Source: Bacillota bacterium
GTDB lineage: Bacteria > Bacillota > Clostridia > Lachnospirales > Anaerotignaceae
Length of the DNA stretch: 29,360 nucleotides
NCBI GenBank assembly: GCA_023413275.1
Contig: JAEZPX010000024.1
Span: 1-29,360, forward strand
Direction: 5' to 3'
The notes under the pieces are model-generated. The model saw nothing but the letters and a program-made list of their open reading frames with translations, ran no database searches and was not told the origin of the DNA. Made by a program: the position numbers and the translations under genes. Positions 1 through 7,044 of the stretch are shown here, piece by piece; the first letter of the stretch is position 1; every line of letters begins with the position of its first letter.

Positions 1-93
1 TGCAAAAGAATCTTGCAACTTCTTCCTAAATTCCGTAAATTCTTTCACTTCCACGGGAATAAATTCAATACTGTCATCCCTTTCATTTTTCAT
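1..93 (-). CDS. N-terminus of an unrecognised protein, cut by window start
   Basis: An open frame starts with ATG at 93 and runs off the left edge after 31 codons. It begins MKNERDDSIEFIPVEV and is rich in charged residues (Glu, Lys, Asp), so it looks soluble with no signal peptide. A ribosome site AAAGGA lies about 8 bases before the ATG. I do not recognise the family from 31 residues. The start codon overlaps the stop of a 15-codon upstream frame (ATGA overlap) created by a tandem duplication. The call rests on the ribosome site plus an uninterrupted frame to the edge, so it is only moderately certain. Confidence 0.5.
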   Translation of the reverse strand, partial: MKNERDDSIEFIPVEVKEFTEFRKKLQDSFA

Positions 94-175
94 GCATTTT
101 TTCCTTTCTTCATTTTATATTTAAAACATTTTTTCATGCATTTTTTCCTTTCTTCATTTTATATTTAAAACATTT
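86..175. repeat. 44-bp tandem duplication, two copies
   Basis: The unit at 86-129 is repeated at 130-173 with two further matching bases, and I see no mismatch between the copies. Each copy carries the CATGCA start-codon context and the CCTTTC complement of the ribosome site of the leftmost minus-strand gene. Perfect identity suggests recent slippage or an unstable repeat. Confidence 0.9.
90..137 (-). CDS. Possible 15-aa leader ORF made by a tandem duplication
   Basis: ATG at 137 opens a 15-residue frame, MKKCFKYKMKKGKNA, whose TGA stop (92-90) overlaps the ATG (93-91) of the partial gene in an ATGA junction. Because its start lies inside the second copy of the 44-bp repeat, it has exactly the same ribosome site and start context as the real gene. 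The unit length is not a multiple of three, so the two starts are in different frames. Translation would couple the two frames. Whether the peptide is made or is just a by-product of the duplication is not known. Confidence 0.3.
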   Translation of the reverse strand: MKKCFKYKMKKGKNA

Positions 176-645
176 AAGTTCCATGGGCTAAAAACATCAG
201 CAATTGACGGATGTCGGAAAATACATTAAGGCCAACATAAAACACCTCACAGTGAAAATGGGCAATGTAAAATTATTAACATTGCCCAAACAATTGTTTT
301 TTTAATCTTAAATAAATAATATTTATTTCTCACATAACAGCACCTTCTTGTATCACCTCAGTAGGTTTGGTTTGTATCATTTCAAAACCAAAAATTTTCT
401 CATTTGTTTGTATACTCTATATTTAAACATTGTTTAAAATAACTTCATTTATAATACCATCTTTTTTCAACTAATAATACCTCAATCAGTTGTCTTCCCT
501 AAGTTTTTAGAAAAAATTCAACTCTTAAACCCTTTAATAAACCCTAAATCCATTTTAAACGATATTATTTAATACATTCTGAAATTTTTCTTAAACATAT
601 TGAAATTTTTTACCTCTTATGTTTCCGTATAGCATTCTTACTCTT
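94..645. other. Gene-free AT-rich stretch with repeat and hairpin
   Basis: About 550 bases between the partial gene and the first symporter. It holds the 44-bp tandem repeat, one strong hairpin (260-287) and two copies of TTGTATCA (near 348 and 371). A 13-codon minus-strand frame with a GAGGTG ribosome site starts near 232 but resembles nothing. I see no convincing longer gene. Confidence 0.6.
260..287 (-). terminator. Hairpin, probable terminator
   Basis: A perfect 9-bp inverted repeat, GGGCAATGT / ACATTGCCC, with a 10-base AT loop. On the minus strand it is followed by ATTTTC, a weak U tract; on the plus strand a T7 run lies 10 bases beyond the stem. It could end transcription from the symporter gene about 360 bases upstream. 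Direction is uncertain. Confidence 0.5.
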
Positions 646-2082
646 TCACAAGAAAACAATATACTTTTGGAATATCCAACGTATTTTTAAATAAACCATA
701 GGTAAAAAGAAGGAAATACCTGTTGAATAGAACCAGTCAAACTTTCCATTCTGCATACAAAACCATGCTCCAATGCCCCCTATGATACCTATGATAAACG
801 CTGCCACAGCTGTATCCCCAGGTGCATCTTTACAATATAGACCATACAAAAAAATTCCCGCAGGTGCTGCAAAAAAAATCCCACTAAAAATATCAATTTT
901 AAGTAATGAAATATTTTCTAAAGAAATAGTAATCATAGCACAAAATATACCAATTAGTATAGTTATTAATCTTCCGTATTTCATTTTTTGTTCATCATCT
1001 GCAAAATGGTTTCCATAAAGAGGGTAAATTCGGCTGATTGAAAGACCTTGAATTCCCATAAAACAATTCATCATTGTGGAGGTGCCAATAAACAGCATAA
1101 CACAACAGAAAACAAATCTTAACACAACACCGTTTTCTCCCACCATTACTCTATTTACAATTGCCGTAATAAAGTGTGTTGCATTACCAAAATCAACATT
1201 CATTCGCACAGGCAAATATCCAAAGAAAAAGGAGCTTAAAACAACAAATGGAAACCATAGCAGAAAACCACCAATTAAAAAAGAATCCCGAACAACAGCC
1301 TCATTTTTTGCAAGAGTTGCTTTTAAATAGTAAATAGGATCTAAACTGCTTTGCGCCAAACCAATAATCATAGCGGAAAGAGCATAACGGAGGCTCTGCA
1401 GCACAAAGGGCTGAATTTTTGTTGAAGTCATTAGAGTATTGCTTTCTTCCCAAAAAGCCAGTTGATCAATAATTTCCTTCATACCAATATTTTTCGAAAT
1501 AAGAATAAAAAGCAAACCAAGACCCAACACTATAAAAAAGAATGAGAGAAAATCGTGAAAGATTACGCCCTTCATTCCAGACATAACTACAAAGCTTAAT
1601 GGCAAAATAACTGCGAAAAATGCAGTTATTTTAAAAGAAACTCCAAAAACCGTAGAAAATAATGCGCTAATTCCCACTGCTTGCTCCATTACAACATAGA
1701 CTATCAAAATTACAGAAGTAATGATAAAAATTCCTTGTGTCCTACTGCCAAATCTCACCCTTATATAATCAGAAAAAAAAATCTCACACCCTGTCAACTT
1801 GCGAAATTTCAATAACATAAATACAAAAATGGTAAAGCCAATCCCTGTCCCAACAGCAAATGCCAGTCCACCCAATTCTCCGTATAACAAACAGGCCTCT
1901 GCAGCACCAATAACAGAAACAATCCAAAGCCAGGATGTGAAAATACTTGGAATCAAAACTCCTCGCTTCAGATTTCTGTTGAAGAACACGAATTGTGTTA
2001 AATTTAATTTTTCTTCTCTACACAATAAATAAATCATTCCCAATATAATTACATAAATAAAAAGTAAGCCGATTCCTATCAT
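646..2082 (-). CDS. SSS-family sodium:solute symporter (1)
   Basis: A 478-residue integral membrane protein with many hydrophobic segments, the usual size of the sodium:solute symporter family (LeuT fold, Na+-driven uptake of a small organic solute). It is a diverged paralogue of the symporter at 3223-4734: both carry SWxW...GAAEA...YG...GG near residues 50-75 and FSGI(F/L)FAAPA near the C-terminal third. The start is ATG at 2082, with GGAGGGAGAA directly upstream. It appears to be transcribed alone from an extended -10 promoter at 2206-2214 that overlaps a perfect palindrome. Substrate is unknown; similarity to the next symporter, which is linked to a C-N hydrolase, hints at a nitrogen compound. 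It lacks the small protein seen behind its paralogue. Confidence 0.85.
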   Translation of the reverse strand: MIGIGLLFIYVIILGMIYLLCREEKLNLTQFVFFNRNLKRGVLIPSIFTSWLWIVSVIGAAEACLLYGELGGLAFAVGTGIGFTIFVFMLLKFRKLTGCEIFFSDYIRVRFGSRTQGIFIITSVILIVYVVMEQAVGISALFSTVFGVSFKITAFFAVILPLSFVVMSGMKGVIFHDFLSFFFIVLGLGLLFILISKNIGMKEIIDQLAFWEESNTLMTSTKIQPFVLQSLRYALSAMIIGLAQSSLDPIYYLKATLAKNEAVVRDSFLIGGFLLWFPFVVLSSFFFGYLPVRMNVDFGNATHFITAIVNRVMVGENGVVLRFVFCCVMLFIGTSTMMNCFMGIQGLSISRIYPLYGNHFADDEQKMKYGRLITILIGIFCAMITISLENISLLKIDIFSGIFFAAPAGIFLYGLYCKDAPGDTAVAAFIIGIIGGIGAWFCMQNGKFDWFYSTGISFFLPMVYLKIRWIFQKYIVFL

Positions 2083-2191
2083 TTCTCCCTCCCTCTTAAG
2101 TAATAATGATATTGCGATCTTGTCATTATCACCAAACTGTTCTTTTATTCTTTTGCCTATTTATAAAGCAATTGTCTTAGGAGAATCTTTA

Positions 2192-2214
2192 ATAATAACT
2201 ATGTTATTATATCA
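2192..2214 (-). promoter_or_regulatory. Extended -10 promoter with overlapping palindrome
   Basis: On the minus strand TGATATAAT (2214-2206) is an extended -10 element without a good -35. The palindrome ATAATAAC-TAT-GTTATTAT (2192-2210), perfect 8-bp arms around 3 bases, covers the -10 and the expected start of transcription. That is the position of a repressor operator for the symporter at 646-2082. Confidence 0.5.
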
Positions 2215-2217
2215 TAA

Positions 2218-2254
2218 ATGTAAAAAGCAGGCATTGATTTTCAGCCTGCTTTTT
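2218..2254 (-). terminator. Rho-independent terminator after the C-N hydrolase gene
   Basis: A perfect 11-bp inverted repeat AAAAAGCAGGC / GCCTGCTTTTT (2222-2232 and 2244-2254) with an 11-base loop. On the minus strand the stem ends in a T run. It starts 5 bases beyond the stop of the hydrolase gene, closing the symporter-small protein-hydrolase operon. Confidence 0.85.
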
Positions 2255-2259
2255 GGAAA

Positions 2260-3084
2260 TTAGTATCTTCTTACTATTTCTTCATATGTATCAGGACGCC
2301 TATCCTTGAAAAAGGTATAATAACGCACCCTCTCCTTCTGCGTCAAGGATAAATCAATTTCCGCTGAAATAATTCCCTCAACCTCTTCGTTTAAGGCGGC
2401 GATTTCTTCTCCAATGGGGCTGATGATTTTGCTGCGACCAAAGAAACCTAATGTTTTATCATCCCCAATTCTATTGGCGGCCACCAAATGTAAGGTGTTA
2501 TCAAAAGCTCTGGCTTTTGTAATCAAATCCCAATCTTGCTCATAGGGCTTTTCCCAATTCGTACTGACAATTAATAAATCTGCACCCTTTAATGCATAGG
2601 TTCTTGCAACCTCTGGAAAGGCGGTATCCCAACAAATCATGATGCCTAATTTACCGATTTCCGTATCAAACACAGGAAAATTGTTGCCTGCACGGCACCA
2701 CATTTTTTCCCCATCAAAGGGATGAACTTTTCGATAAGTTCCAAGAGCAACTCCCCGGTTGTCAATCAAAATAGCAGCATTATATAGGATATCTGTAAGC
2801 AATGGGTCTCTCTCCACAAAGCCGTATATGATGTGTATGTTATATTTTTCCGCCAACTCGCCCATAAATATTTGGCTCTCACCATAAGGAACCACTTCGC
2901 CCAAGGCCTGAAACTCATCCTTCGTTGCCTCGTAACCCGTTGTCATCAGTTCGGGAAAAACAATCAAATTGGTATTAGGATATTCTATCATTGTTTTTTC
3001 AACGTAATCTTTCATTTTCATCAAGTTATAAGTCTTATCCCCAATCTTCGGTTGAAGTTGGGCACAGGATACCGTTATTTTCAT
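2260..3084 (-). CDS. Carbon-nitrogen (nitrilase-superfamily) hydrolase
   Basis: A 274-residue cytoplasmic enzyme of the CN-hydrolase family, which cleaves amides, ureido compounds or nitriles using a Glu-Lys-Cys triad. All three are visible: Glu45 in VFPELMTTGYE, Lys119 in TYRKVHPF and Cys151 in IMICWDTAFPE. Length is typical of single-domain amidases such as omega-amidase or N-carbamoyl-amine hydrolases. The start is ATG at 3084 with AGGAGG eight bases upstream. It is the third gene of an operon with a sodium symporter and a 39-residue membrane protein and is followed directly by a terminator, so it probably acts on the imported solute. The exact substrate cannot be read from sequence. Confidence 0.85.
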   Translation of the reverse strand: MKITVSCAQLQPKIGDKTYNLMKMKDYVEKTMIEYPNTNLIVFPELMTTGYEATKDEFQALGEVVPYGESQIFMGELAEKYNIHIIYGFVERDPLLTDILYNAAILIDNRGVALGTYRKVHPFDGEKMWCRAGNNFPVFDTEIGKLGIMICWDTAFPEVARTYALKGADLLIVSTNWEKPYEQDWDLITKARAFDNTLHLVAANRIGDDKTLGFFGRSKIISPIGEEIAALNEEVEGIISAEIDLSLTQKERVRYYTFFKDRRPDTYEEIVRRY

Positions 3085-3099
3085 ACATTTTTCCTCCTT

Positions 3100-3219
3100 T
3101 TACTTTTTTAGCAGTTTAAAAAACTCTCTAATTGCCGGAATACCAATTGCAAGAGCTCCTAAGCAAAACCATGCATATGAACCCCAAAAATAAGCCGCCA
3201 AACTACCTTGACTCATCAT
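3100..3219 (-). CDS. 39-aa single-helix membrane protein, likely symporter accessory
   Basis: A short frame of 39 residues beginning MMSQGSLAAYFWG, with one hydrophobic segment (about residues 7-29) and a basic tail ending FKLLKK. The ribosome site GGAGGG lies inside the last codons of the symporter gene, and the start follows the symporter stop (3223) by only three bases, so the two are probably translationally coupled. The hydrolase gene follows 15 bases later. Small subunits of this kind are known for other sodium symporters (for example MetS with MetP) and for KdpF; by analogy it may bind or stabilise the symporter. That role is inference; the frame, ribosome site and tight packing are seen. 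A start at the second ATG (3216) is also possible. Confidence 0.75.
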   Translation of the reverse strand: MMSQGSLAAYFWGSYAWFCLGALAIGIPAIREFFKLLKK

Positions 3220-3222
3220 AAC

Positions 3223-4734
3223 TTATCCCTCCATTTCATGTACTTTGTGATCAGGTTCATATTTTAGCAGTTTATCAAAATCAAATTCATATTTACCAAA
3301 AGCAGAACCAAGAATGACAATAACAGCCGGTACCAATAGCGAAAGTAGATTTCCAATAAACCAGTTTATGTCTTGATTTGGAATTACAAACCAAGCTGTT
3401 AAACCAGAGGCAAGTCCACAGAAAATAGAGATTGCCGCCACCTTAGGAGATGTTTTTTTCCAATACATACCTGCGATAAAAGCGCTGGCGGGAGCTGCGA
3501 AAAGAATCCCACTAAAAATATCCAGCATGAGCAGAGAAAAACCTTTTAAAAGAATTGAAACTACAATTACAAAAATTCCTACGATATATGTAATATTTCT
3601 GCCAAAGCGCATCTGAGCTTTTTCATCTGCCGTTTTGTTAATATATTTTTTATAAAAGTCAACGGTAAAAAGTGCCTGTGCACCGGATAAGCAATTCCCA
3701 CCTGTGGTCATACCAGCCATAAATACCATCAAAACGAACATAATACTGCCAACACCACCACCATAAATTAAATTCAGAATGTGAGGTGCTGCCTCTGAAG
3801 CCAACCCAAGCCCTGCGCCTTCTCCAATTCCCATGGAAATCAATGAACAGCCAAACACACTGCCACTCAAAATCGGTATGGGTGCCCACGCAAGCAAAGT
3901 ACCAATTACATACGCCTTCAATAAAGATTTAGAGTTTGTTGTTGCAATCGCCTTGGAGTAATAACCTTGATCCAATAAAACTTGACCCATTGCAATTACG
4001 ATTGCTGTAATTCCATAACGCAGTCCTGCACCGGAAGTGATAGACAGTGCCTCGGGATTATAATTGACATTCTTGGGATTATTTACAACATCTAACATGC
4101 CATTATAAATATTGTCCATGCCAATAAATTTAATAATCAAAGGTACTGTTATAATAAAAATAATAGAAATGATAAAGAATTGAATAACATCGTTAAAAAT
4201 GGAGCCTCTTAGTCCTGCCTTCGCAATGTAAATTGTAACAATGCCCACTGCCATAGTCGCCGCCACTTCGTAAGGAATGCCGAACATGGAATTAAAGGCA
4301 ATCCCAATACCTACTCCCTGTGCAATAAAAACATATATGATTACTGCAATACCAAAACCGAAAAAAATCTTAGAAACACCGGAACCATAGCGCTGCTCAA
4401 CAAATTCCGTAAACGTTGTGCATTTAGGCATTTTCTTTCTAAGGTGCATAACCAGCGGAATAAATACGAAAAATGGAATAGAGTTTCCCCAAGCGTAGCT
4501 AAATCCACCGGAAACGCCATAAATGGTGCCAGCTTCCGCCGCACCCATAATGGTTGTAGTCCATACCCAAGAAACCATTACACTGGCCGCTACCAAAGCA
4601 TAAGGAATACTTCTGCCTGCCGCAACAAAATCGTCAACGCCTTCAATTGGAAAGCGCTTAGATACAAAGTATGAAATGCCGATAAAAATCACGGCAAAGC
4701 ATAATAGTATCAAATAGCCATAAAAAATGCCCAT
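3223..4734 (-). CDS. SSS-family sodium:solute symporter (2)
   Basis: An Na+-coupled solute carrier of about 503 residues with the long series of hydrophobic helices of the SSS family. It keeps SWVWTTTIMGAAEAG near the N-terminus and FSGILFAAPASAFIAG near the C-terminus, shared with the symporter at 646-2082. The frame is open further upstream to ATG at 4764, but the ribosome site AAGGGG falls inside that extension, nine bases before ATG at 4734; the upstream ATG has no ribosome site. I therefore start at 4734. Transcription probably begins at the promoter 4787-4815. It leads an operon with the 39-residue protein and the C-N hydrolase, which suggests an amide- or ureido-type nitrogen compound as solute (inference). 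Confidence 0.85.
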   Translation of the reverse strand: MGIFYGYLILLCFAVIFIGISYFVSKRFPIEGVDDFVAAGRSIPYALVAASVMVSWVWTTTIMGAAEAGTIYGVSGGFSYAWGNSIPFFVFIPLVMHLRKKMPKCTTFTEFVEQRYGSGVSKIFFGFGIAVIIYVFIAQGVGIGIAFNSMFGIPYEVAATMAVGIVTIYIAKAGLRGSIFNDVIQFFIISIIFIITVPLIIKFIGMDNIYNGMLDVVNNPKNVNYNPEALSITSGAGLRYGITAIVIAMGQVLLDQGYYSKAIATTNSKSLLKAYVIGTLLAWAPIPILSGSVFGCSLISMGIGEGAGLGLASEAAPHILNLIYGGGVGSIMFVLMVFMAGMTTGGNCLSGAQALFTVDFYKKYINKTADEKAQMRFGRNITYIVGIFVIVVSILLKGFSLLMLDIFSGILFAAPASAFIAGMYWKKTSPKVAAISIFCGLASGLTAWFVIPNQDINWFIGNLLSLLVPAVIVILGSAFGKYEFDFDKLLKYEPDHKVHEMEG

Positions 4735-4786
4735 TACCATACACCCCTTCTTTTTATTGTTCATTATTGTAAATTAATATACACAG

Positions 4787-4815
4787 ATGTTAGCACGCTG
4801 TCCCAATTTTTTCAA
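4787..4815 (-). promoter_or_regulatory. SigA-type promoter of the symporter-hydrolase operon
   Basis: Minus-strand TTGAAA (4815-4810), 17-base spacer, TAACAT (4792-4787) with an extended TGC before the -10. It lies about 50 bases upstream of the chosen symporter start at 4734. Confidence 0.55.
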
Positions 4816-4925
4816 TGGGTAAAATTAGATTTAGCCATTTTTACTCAAAAAAAATAAAGCAGCAATAAATTTAAATAAATTTACTACTACTTCATTATTA
4901 AAATATATTTATATATAATTAAAAA

Positions 4926-6398
4926 TCATTTTGGGATATTCGAGATTTTATCAAACTTGCTACTTTTATAATATGTTTCTTCTACTGCTTGGCTGTTCTT
5001 GGAGTAAAATAAAGAAACAATATAAGTAATTATAAAATTCCCAAATATAACAAAAATAATGGAAGAAAAGAGAATCTTTCCATCGAGAATAATAAATTTA
5101 AATGCAAAAACACAACCAAATATTATTCCTGCAAAAACCCCTTGGGTATTAACCCTTTTTGAAAACCAAGCATATATGTAGGCAGGCAAAATAACCATAA
5201 CGGGAACGGATAAACCAGTAATCCACAAATAAATTGGGTCGCCAATATTAATCGCAAAGGCAAAACCTACGGCACCAGAAAGCATGACTGCAATTCTTGT
5301 CCAAAAAATCAATTCTTTATCCTCCGCATCCTTATTGATAAATCGCTTTATAATATCATTACTAAAAAGAACACCAGTGGCAAACATATATGAATCTGCC
5401 GATGACATAATGGCAGAGAATAAGGTCATAATTAGAAAACCAGCTAACGCAGGCCCTAATTTGCTTAATAGAAACCTATAAATAATAAAACCCGAATCAA
5501 TATGTGCTAAATTGGTTGCTCGCTGGAAAACCCCGATATAAGCAGGAGAAATCAAAAGCATTAATGTAATTGTCAAAGGTATTAAATAGCCCCAAAACAC
5601 GGCTTTGTCCGTTTTTCCCGAAAAGATTCTTTCCCAATCACATTGATCTCCCATTAAGAAAAAAACACCAAAAGAAAACAGGTACACACTGGTATCCTTT
5701 CCCCATTGTTTCACATCATTCCCTACAAGGCTGAGTAAGTTGCTTTGCTTTGTCGAAGAAAAAAATTGGTTTAAGCCATTAAAACCACCGGACAACTTAA
5801 TGCATAAACATAAAATAATCACTAGTCCTAACGTTTGCAAAAAACCCTGAAAGACATCCGTTACCACTACCCCCCAAAGGCCGCTTAGAAAAGTATATCC
5901 GGTGATGACAACAAAAGTGGCCAAAATTGCCAGATTTCGGTCAATTTGAAAGCTGTATATCAAAAGATACGAAAGTGCAGAAAACTGCATTCCAATCATT
6001 GTTACATTACGAATCATCAAACTGATAGCAACAGGTATTCTAATGAAATCCATTTTATGAGGATATCTTAAAGACATCATATCCCCGATGCTATTTAACT
6101 TCAACTTTCTGATCCTGGTGATAAATAAAAAGGCAAAGATGTAGCATACAATTGTGGGAATTGCAAAAAGCCAATAGCTTCTTGCCCCCTCTTCGTATGA
6201 CATCCCTGCCAATCCTATTATCGTTCCTCCGCCTACCCAGGTTCCAAGGTAGGTAAAAATTATATAGCCTATTGTTAAGCTTCTGCCGCAAAGAATATAT
6301 TCTTCATAAGAATTAAGTGCTCTTTTCACAAAAAAAGCACTTAATAAAAATAATATTATAATGTATACACACAATATTACACCGGAAACAAAACTCAA
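4926..6398 (-). CDS. SSS-family sodium:solute symporter (3)
   Basis: A 490-residue SSS-family carrier, distinct from the two symporters beside it. It has the family features GTWVGGGTIIG near residues 52-62, a conserved SSADSYMFATG segment in the second half, and many membrane helices, ending in a polar tail. The frame opens with TTG at 6398 (MSFVSGVILCVY), which fits the normal SSS N-terminus; no in-frame ATG is available before the second helix and only a weak GTGGGA ribosome site is seen. The gene follows the 64-residue HTH gene by 35 bases and is probably co-transcribed with it from 6694-6722. No terminator is visible after it, so transcripts may enter the next symporter. Substrate unknown. 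Confidence 0.8.
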   Translation of the reverse strand: MSFVSGVILCVYIIILFLLSAFFVKRALNSYEEYILCGRSLTIGYIIFTYLGTWVGGGTIIGLAGMSYEEGARSYWLFAIPTIVCYIFAFLFITRIRKLKLNSIGDMMSLRYPHKMDFIRIPVAISLMIRNVTMIGMQFSALSYLLIYSFQIDRNLAILATFVVITGYTFLSGLWGVVVTDVFQGFLQTLGLVIILCLCIKLSGGFNGLNQFFSSTKQSNLLSLVGNDVKQWGKDTSVYLFSFGVFFLMGDQCDWERIFSGKTDKAVFWGYLIPLTITLMLLISPAYIGVFQRATNLAHIDSGFIIYRFLLSKLGPALAGFLIMTLFSAIMSSADSYMFATGVLFSNDIIKRFINKDAEDKELIFWTRIAVMLSGAVGFAFAINIGDPIYLWITGLSVPVMVILPAYIYAWFSKRVNTQGVFAGIIFGCVFAFKFIILDGKILFSSIIFVIFGNFIITYIVSLFYSKNSQAVEETYYKSSKFDKISNIPK

Positions 6399-6433
6399 GT
6401 ATAATTCCCACTTTCGTAGTAGATAACAACAGC

Positions 6434-6628
6434 TTATTTTTCAGTTTCTTCTGTGCTACATCTATTGGAACGTACCCAGTCGACCACTTCCTCTTGATCA
6501 AAACGGATATTTTTTCCAAGTTTAATAAAAGGCATACCTTGCTTTTTCAAATTATATACGGTTGTCCTTGTAACTTGTAACATCTCACTCACGTCTTCAA
6601 TCGTTAAAAACTTAATATCAGCTGGCAT
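6434..6628 (-). CDS. Small excisionase-like HTH DNA-binding protein
   Basis: A 64-residue protein consisting almost wholly of an HTH_17 (MerR/excisionase-like) domain: FLTIEDVSEMLQVTRTTVYN forms the helix-turn-helix, followed by the short wing KLGKNIRFDQEEVVDWV. The frame reaches back to ATG at 6685, but that codon sits at the predicted transcription start and lacks a ribosome site. ATG at 6628 has AAAGGTGG upstream, so it was chosen. No integrase or phage gene is nearby, so a regulatory role over the adjacent symporter gene is more likely than a true excisionase role; this is inference. Its AT-rich promoter is close to consensus, so it may be well expressed. Confidence 0.75.
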   Translation of the reverse strand: MPADIKFLTIEDVSEMLQVTRTTVYNLKKQGMPFIKLGKNIRFDQEEVVDWVRSNRCSTEETEK

Positions 6629-6693
6629 ATCCTTTTCACCACCTTTACAATCAATTACACATGATATGCATTTTTGTTCTATCATATAATCAA

Positions 6694-6722
6694 ATAATAG
6701 TTCTTTTTGTATCCATTGTCAA
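6694..6722 (-). promoter_or_regulatory. Near-consensus SigA promoter of HTH-symporter pair
   Basis: Minus-strand TTGACA (6722-6717, perfect), 17-base spacer, TATTAT (6699-6694, 5 of 6). Predicted start near 6687 gives a leader of about 60 bases before the HTH gene at 6628. Confidence 0.75.
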
Positions 6723-7044
6723 TAGTCGTTCATAACAAACAAAGAAGGTACATTAGACAAAAAAATTACAGAATCACCACTGATATTTTGTATCATACAA
6801 TAAATCAAATTTGGCCACTTAAATAGGTAATAATACTATAAGGTAATTGTTTTTGCTTACGAACTATAAGAAAGTAGTATTCCAAAGAATTAATCCCTTT
6901 TTATCTAAATGTCATATATCTGAATACCCTAAAACTTCTGGATTTTTCAATATTTTAAAGTTCCAACTTGGTCTTAACTAGAAGACGAAAAGCTCTCTTC
7001 TTCTGCCATTTAAATACTTTAGAATCAATCGTTCATGAAAAAAA
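6723..7044. other. Gene-free spacer after the sugar-acid operon
   Basis: About 320 AT-rich bases between the AEC permease stop and the HTH promoter. I see no gene. A 13-bp palindrome TTGTATCATACAA lies at 6788-6800. A loose inverted repeat AGAAGA/TCTTCT near 6981-7005 lacks a T tract, so no convincing terminator for the 13-gene operon was found here. Confidence 0.5.

Noticed and set aside
4735..4764. Longer N-terminus of symporter 2 from ATG at 4764
   Set aside because: No ribosome site precedes it, and the AAGGGG site lies inside the extension, correctly placed for ATG at 4734.
6629..6685. Longer N-terminus of the HTH protein from ATG at 6685
   Set aside because: It coincides with the predicted transcription start and has no ribosome site; the extra residues are not part of the HTH domain.
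6981..7005. AGAAGA/TCTTCT inverted repeat as terminator of the long operon
   Set aside because: Weak stem, wide loop and no T tract on the minus strand.
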